Origin: G963422445 sp963422445
GTDB lineage: Bacteria; Pseudomonadota; Alphaproteobacteria; Thalassobaculales; Thalassobaculaceae
Direction of reading: 5' to 3'
Length of the DNA stretch: 64,000 nt
Assembly: GCA_963422445.2 (NCBI GenBank)
Contig: OY729512.2
Location: 5,022,001-5,086,000 of the forward strand
The notes under the pieces are model-generated. The model was not told where the DNA came from. It was given only the letters and a program-made list of their open reading frames with translations, and searched no databases. This document shows positions 63,236-64,000 of the stretch, one piece after another. The translations under genes and the position numbers were made by a program. Positions within the stretch are counted from its first letter, which is position 1, and each line of letters begins with the position of its first letter.

Positions 63236-63412
63236 TCAGTGCGTGAATTCCGCTTCGGCGTCTACAATCTGGTCTTTAATTGCGAGTTTCTGGCGTTTTA
63301 TATCGTTGAGTATTGCGGCGTCCGGCCTCGGCCTTGCCTGCTCGTCCAACAATTGACGGTCCAAATCGGCATGGCGCTGGCGTAGCGCCGCGAGCTGGTT
63401 CTCTTCCGTCAT
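63236..63412 (-). CDS. YdcH/DUF465 family small protein
   Basis: A 58-residue protein, MTEENQLAALRQRHADLDRQ, continuing through LDEQARPRPDAAILNDIKRQ to EFTH and TGA. It is a short helical hairpin or coiled coil typical of the YdcH (SlyX-like) family, whose role is unknown. AGGAGGGACAAT immediately before the ATG is a very strong ribosome site, which decides the start. It is divergent from ubiX. Confidence 0.82.
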   Translation of the reverse strand: MTEENQLAALRQRHADLDRQLLDEQARPRPDAAILNDIKRQKLAIKDQIVDAEAEFTH

Positions 63413-63537
63413 ATTGTCCCTCCTGATTGATCCCGAATGATCCGTGTGATCCTGCGCACAATTTCACCTTGTGCTAACATGAACGGTCGGCCAAAGTCGA
63501 GTCCCCGCTTGCCCCCGCGCCCTGAGTTAGAGGTTCC

Positions 63538-64000
63538 ATGTCCGTTCCGGCTCCGCGAAGACTGGTCGTCGGCATCAGCGGCGCCTCCGGTGCCGTCTAC
63601 GGTGCCCGCCTGCTGCAAATTCTGGCTGCCCTGCCCAGCTCGACCCGTCCAGAAACCCATCTGGTGATGTCGCAATCCGCCGAGATTACCCTGGCCCACG
63701 AAACCACCTGCAAAGTCGCTACGTTGCACCAGCGGGCCGATGTCGTTCATACCAACCGCGATATCTCGGCGGCAATCGCATCGGGGTCGTTTCGGACGAT
63801 GGGCATGATCATCGCGCCATGCTCGGTCAAGACCCTCGCCGAGATTGCCACGGGTGCCACCGGAACCCTGCTCGCACGCGCCGCCGACGTGACCCTTAAG
63901 GAACGCCGCCGCCTGGTCTGCATGGTGCGCGAAACACCGCTGCATTCCGGGCACTTGCGCAACATGCTCGCACTCTCGGAGATGGGCGCGATCATTGCTC
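63538..64000 (+). CDS. ubiX: Flavin prenyltransferase UbiX, N-terminal part (window edge)
   Basis: UbiX attaches a dimethylallyl group to FMN to make prenyl-FMN, the cofactor of UbiD decarboxylases in ubiquinone and aromatic acid metabolism. The frame begins MSVPAPRRLVVGISGASGAV, with the FMN-binding GxSG, then HLVMSQSAEITLAHET, GMIIAPCSVKTLAEIATGAT, LLARAADVTLKERRRLVCMV and RETPLHSGHLRNMLALSEMG. About 154 of some 190 residues are inside the window, and the rest lies beyond its end. No damage seen. Confidence 0.93.
   Translation, partial: MSVPAPRRLVVGISGASGAVYGARLLQILAALPSSTRPETHLVMSQSAEITLAHETTCKVATLHQRADVVHTNRDISAAIASGSFRTMGMIIAPCSVKTLAEIATGATGTLLARAADVTLKERRRLVCMVRETPLHSGHLRNMLALSEMGAIIA

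Overview
The window is GC-rich (roughly 60 percent by eye). Its metabolic genes (queuosine synthesis, MOFRL-type glycerate kinase, E1 alpha/beta pair, protocatechuate dioxygenase, YdcH-like protein, UbiX) look like those of an alphaproteobacterium; this is an inference from protein character, not a proven placement. The dominant feature is insertion-sequence load. By my boundary estimates more than a third of the window is IS-derived: IS5 (several types), IS630 (three types), IS1595 (three types), IS4/Tn5-like, ISNCY-like, an IS3 remnant, an unassigned DDE element in four copies, and one MITE. Many host genes are split, truncated or frameshifted, which suggests a chromosome in active IS-driven decay.

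Region by region. 1-640: edge of an IS630 copy. 0.85-11.8 kb: the best-preserved host block. It holds an acetamidase/formamidase-like gene with a polysaccharide-deacetylase-like gene (+), then a long leftward gene run (E1 alpha, E1 beta, a duplicated-domain protein of unknown function, an EthD-like barrel protein, tgt, queG, a PLP decarboxylase). A divergent pair, a queuosine-precursor transporter and queA, lies opposite. 12.2-17.9 kb: five abutting IS elements, one of them carrying a 181-bp MITE. 18-24.8 kb: glycerate 2-kinase, two IS elements, znuA, and a CoA-transferase resembling 2-methylfumaryl-CoA isomerase. 24.8-26.3 kb: gene-poor, with a decayed Panacea (DUF4065) gene. 26.3-33.9 kb: IS pile-up around one intact haloacid-dehalogenase-like gene.

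33.9-59.4 kb: the accessory region. Fragments of two tandem tyrosine recombinases adjoin the N-terminal half of a decayed AAA/DUF4143 ATPase gene, which has a 22-bp-periodic repeat array upstream. Then come pcaHG, a damaged enolase-superfamily gene and more IS elements. A decayed defence island follows: beheaded vapC, a broken EcoEI-type restriction subunit interrupted by an IS4 element, and fragments of a methylase and a type ISP-like enzyme. After it lies a type I restriction operon in the order hsdR-hsdS-ABC ATPase-hsdM. The region ends with two intact tandem tyrosine recombinases plus a fragment of a third, then the C-terminal half of the same DUF4143 ATPase, in inverted orientation. The two ATPase halves meet at a shared 9-mer, GTCACAGCT.

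59.9-64 kb: a TauD-family dioxygenase and an LLM-class flavin oxidoreductase, the latter cut by an ISNCY-like element with a clean 9-bp duplication. A YdcH-like small protein and the start of ubiX close the window.

The queuosine genes (transporter, queA, tgt, queG) form one functional set split by a divergent promoter region. The restriction operon and the recombinases form a plausible mobile defence module, but hsdS and its ABC ATPase are frameshifted, so it may no longer work.
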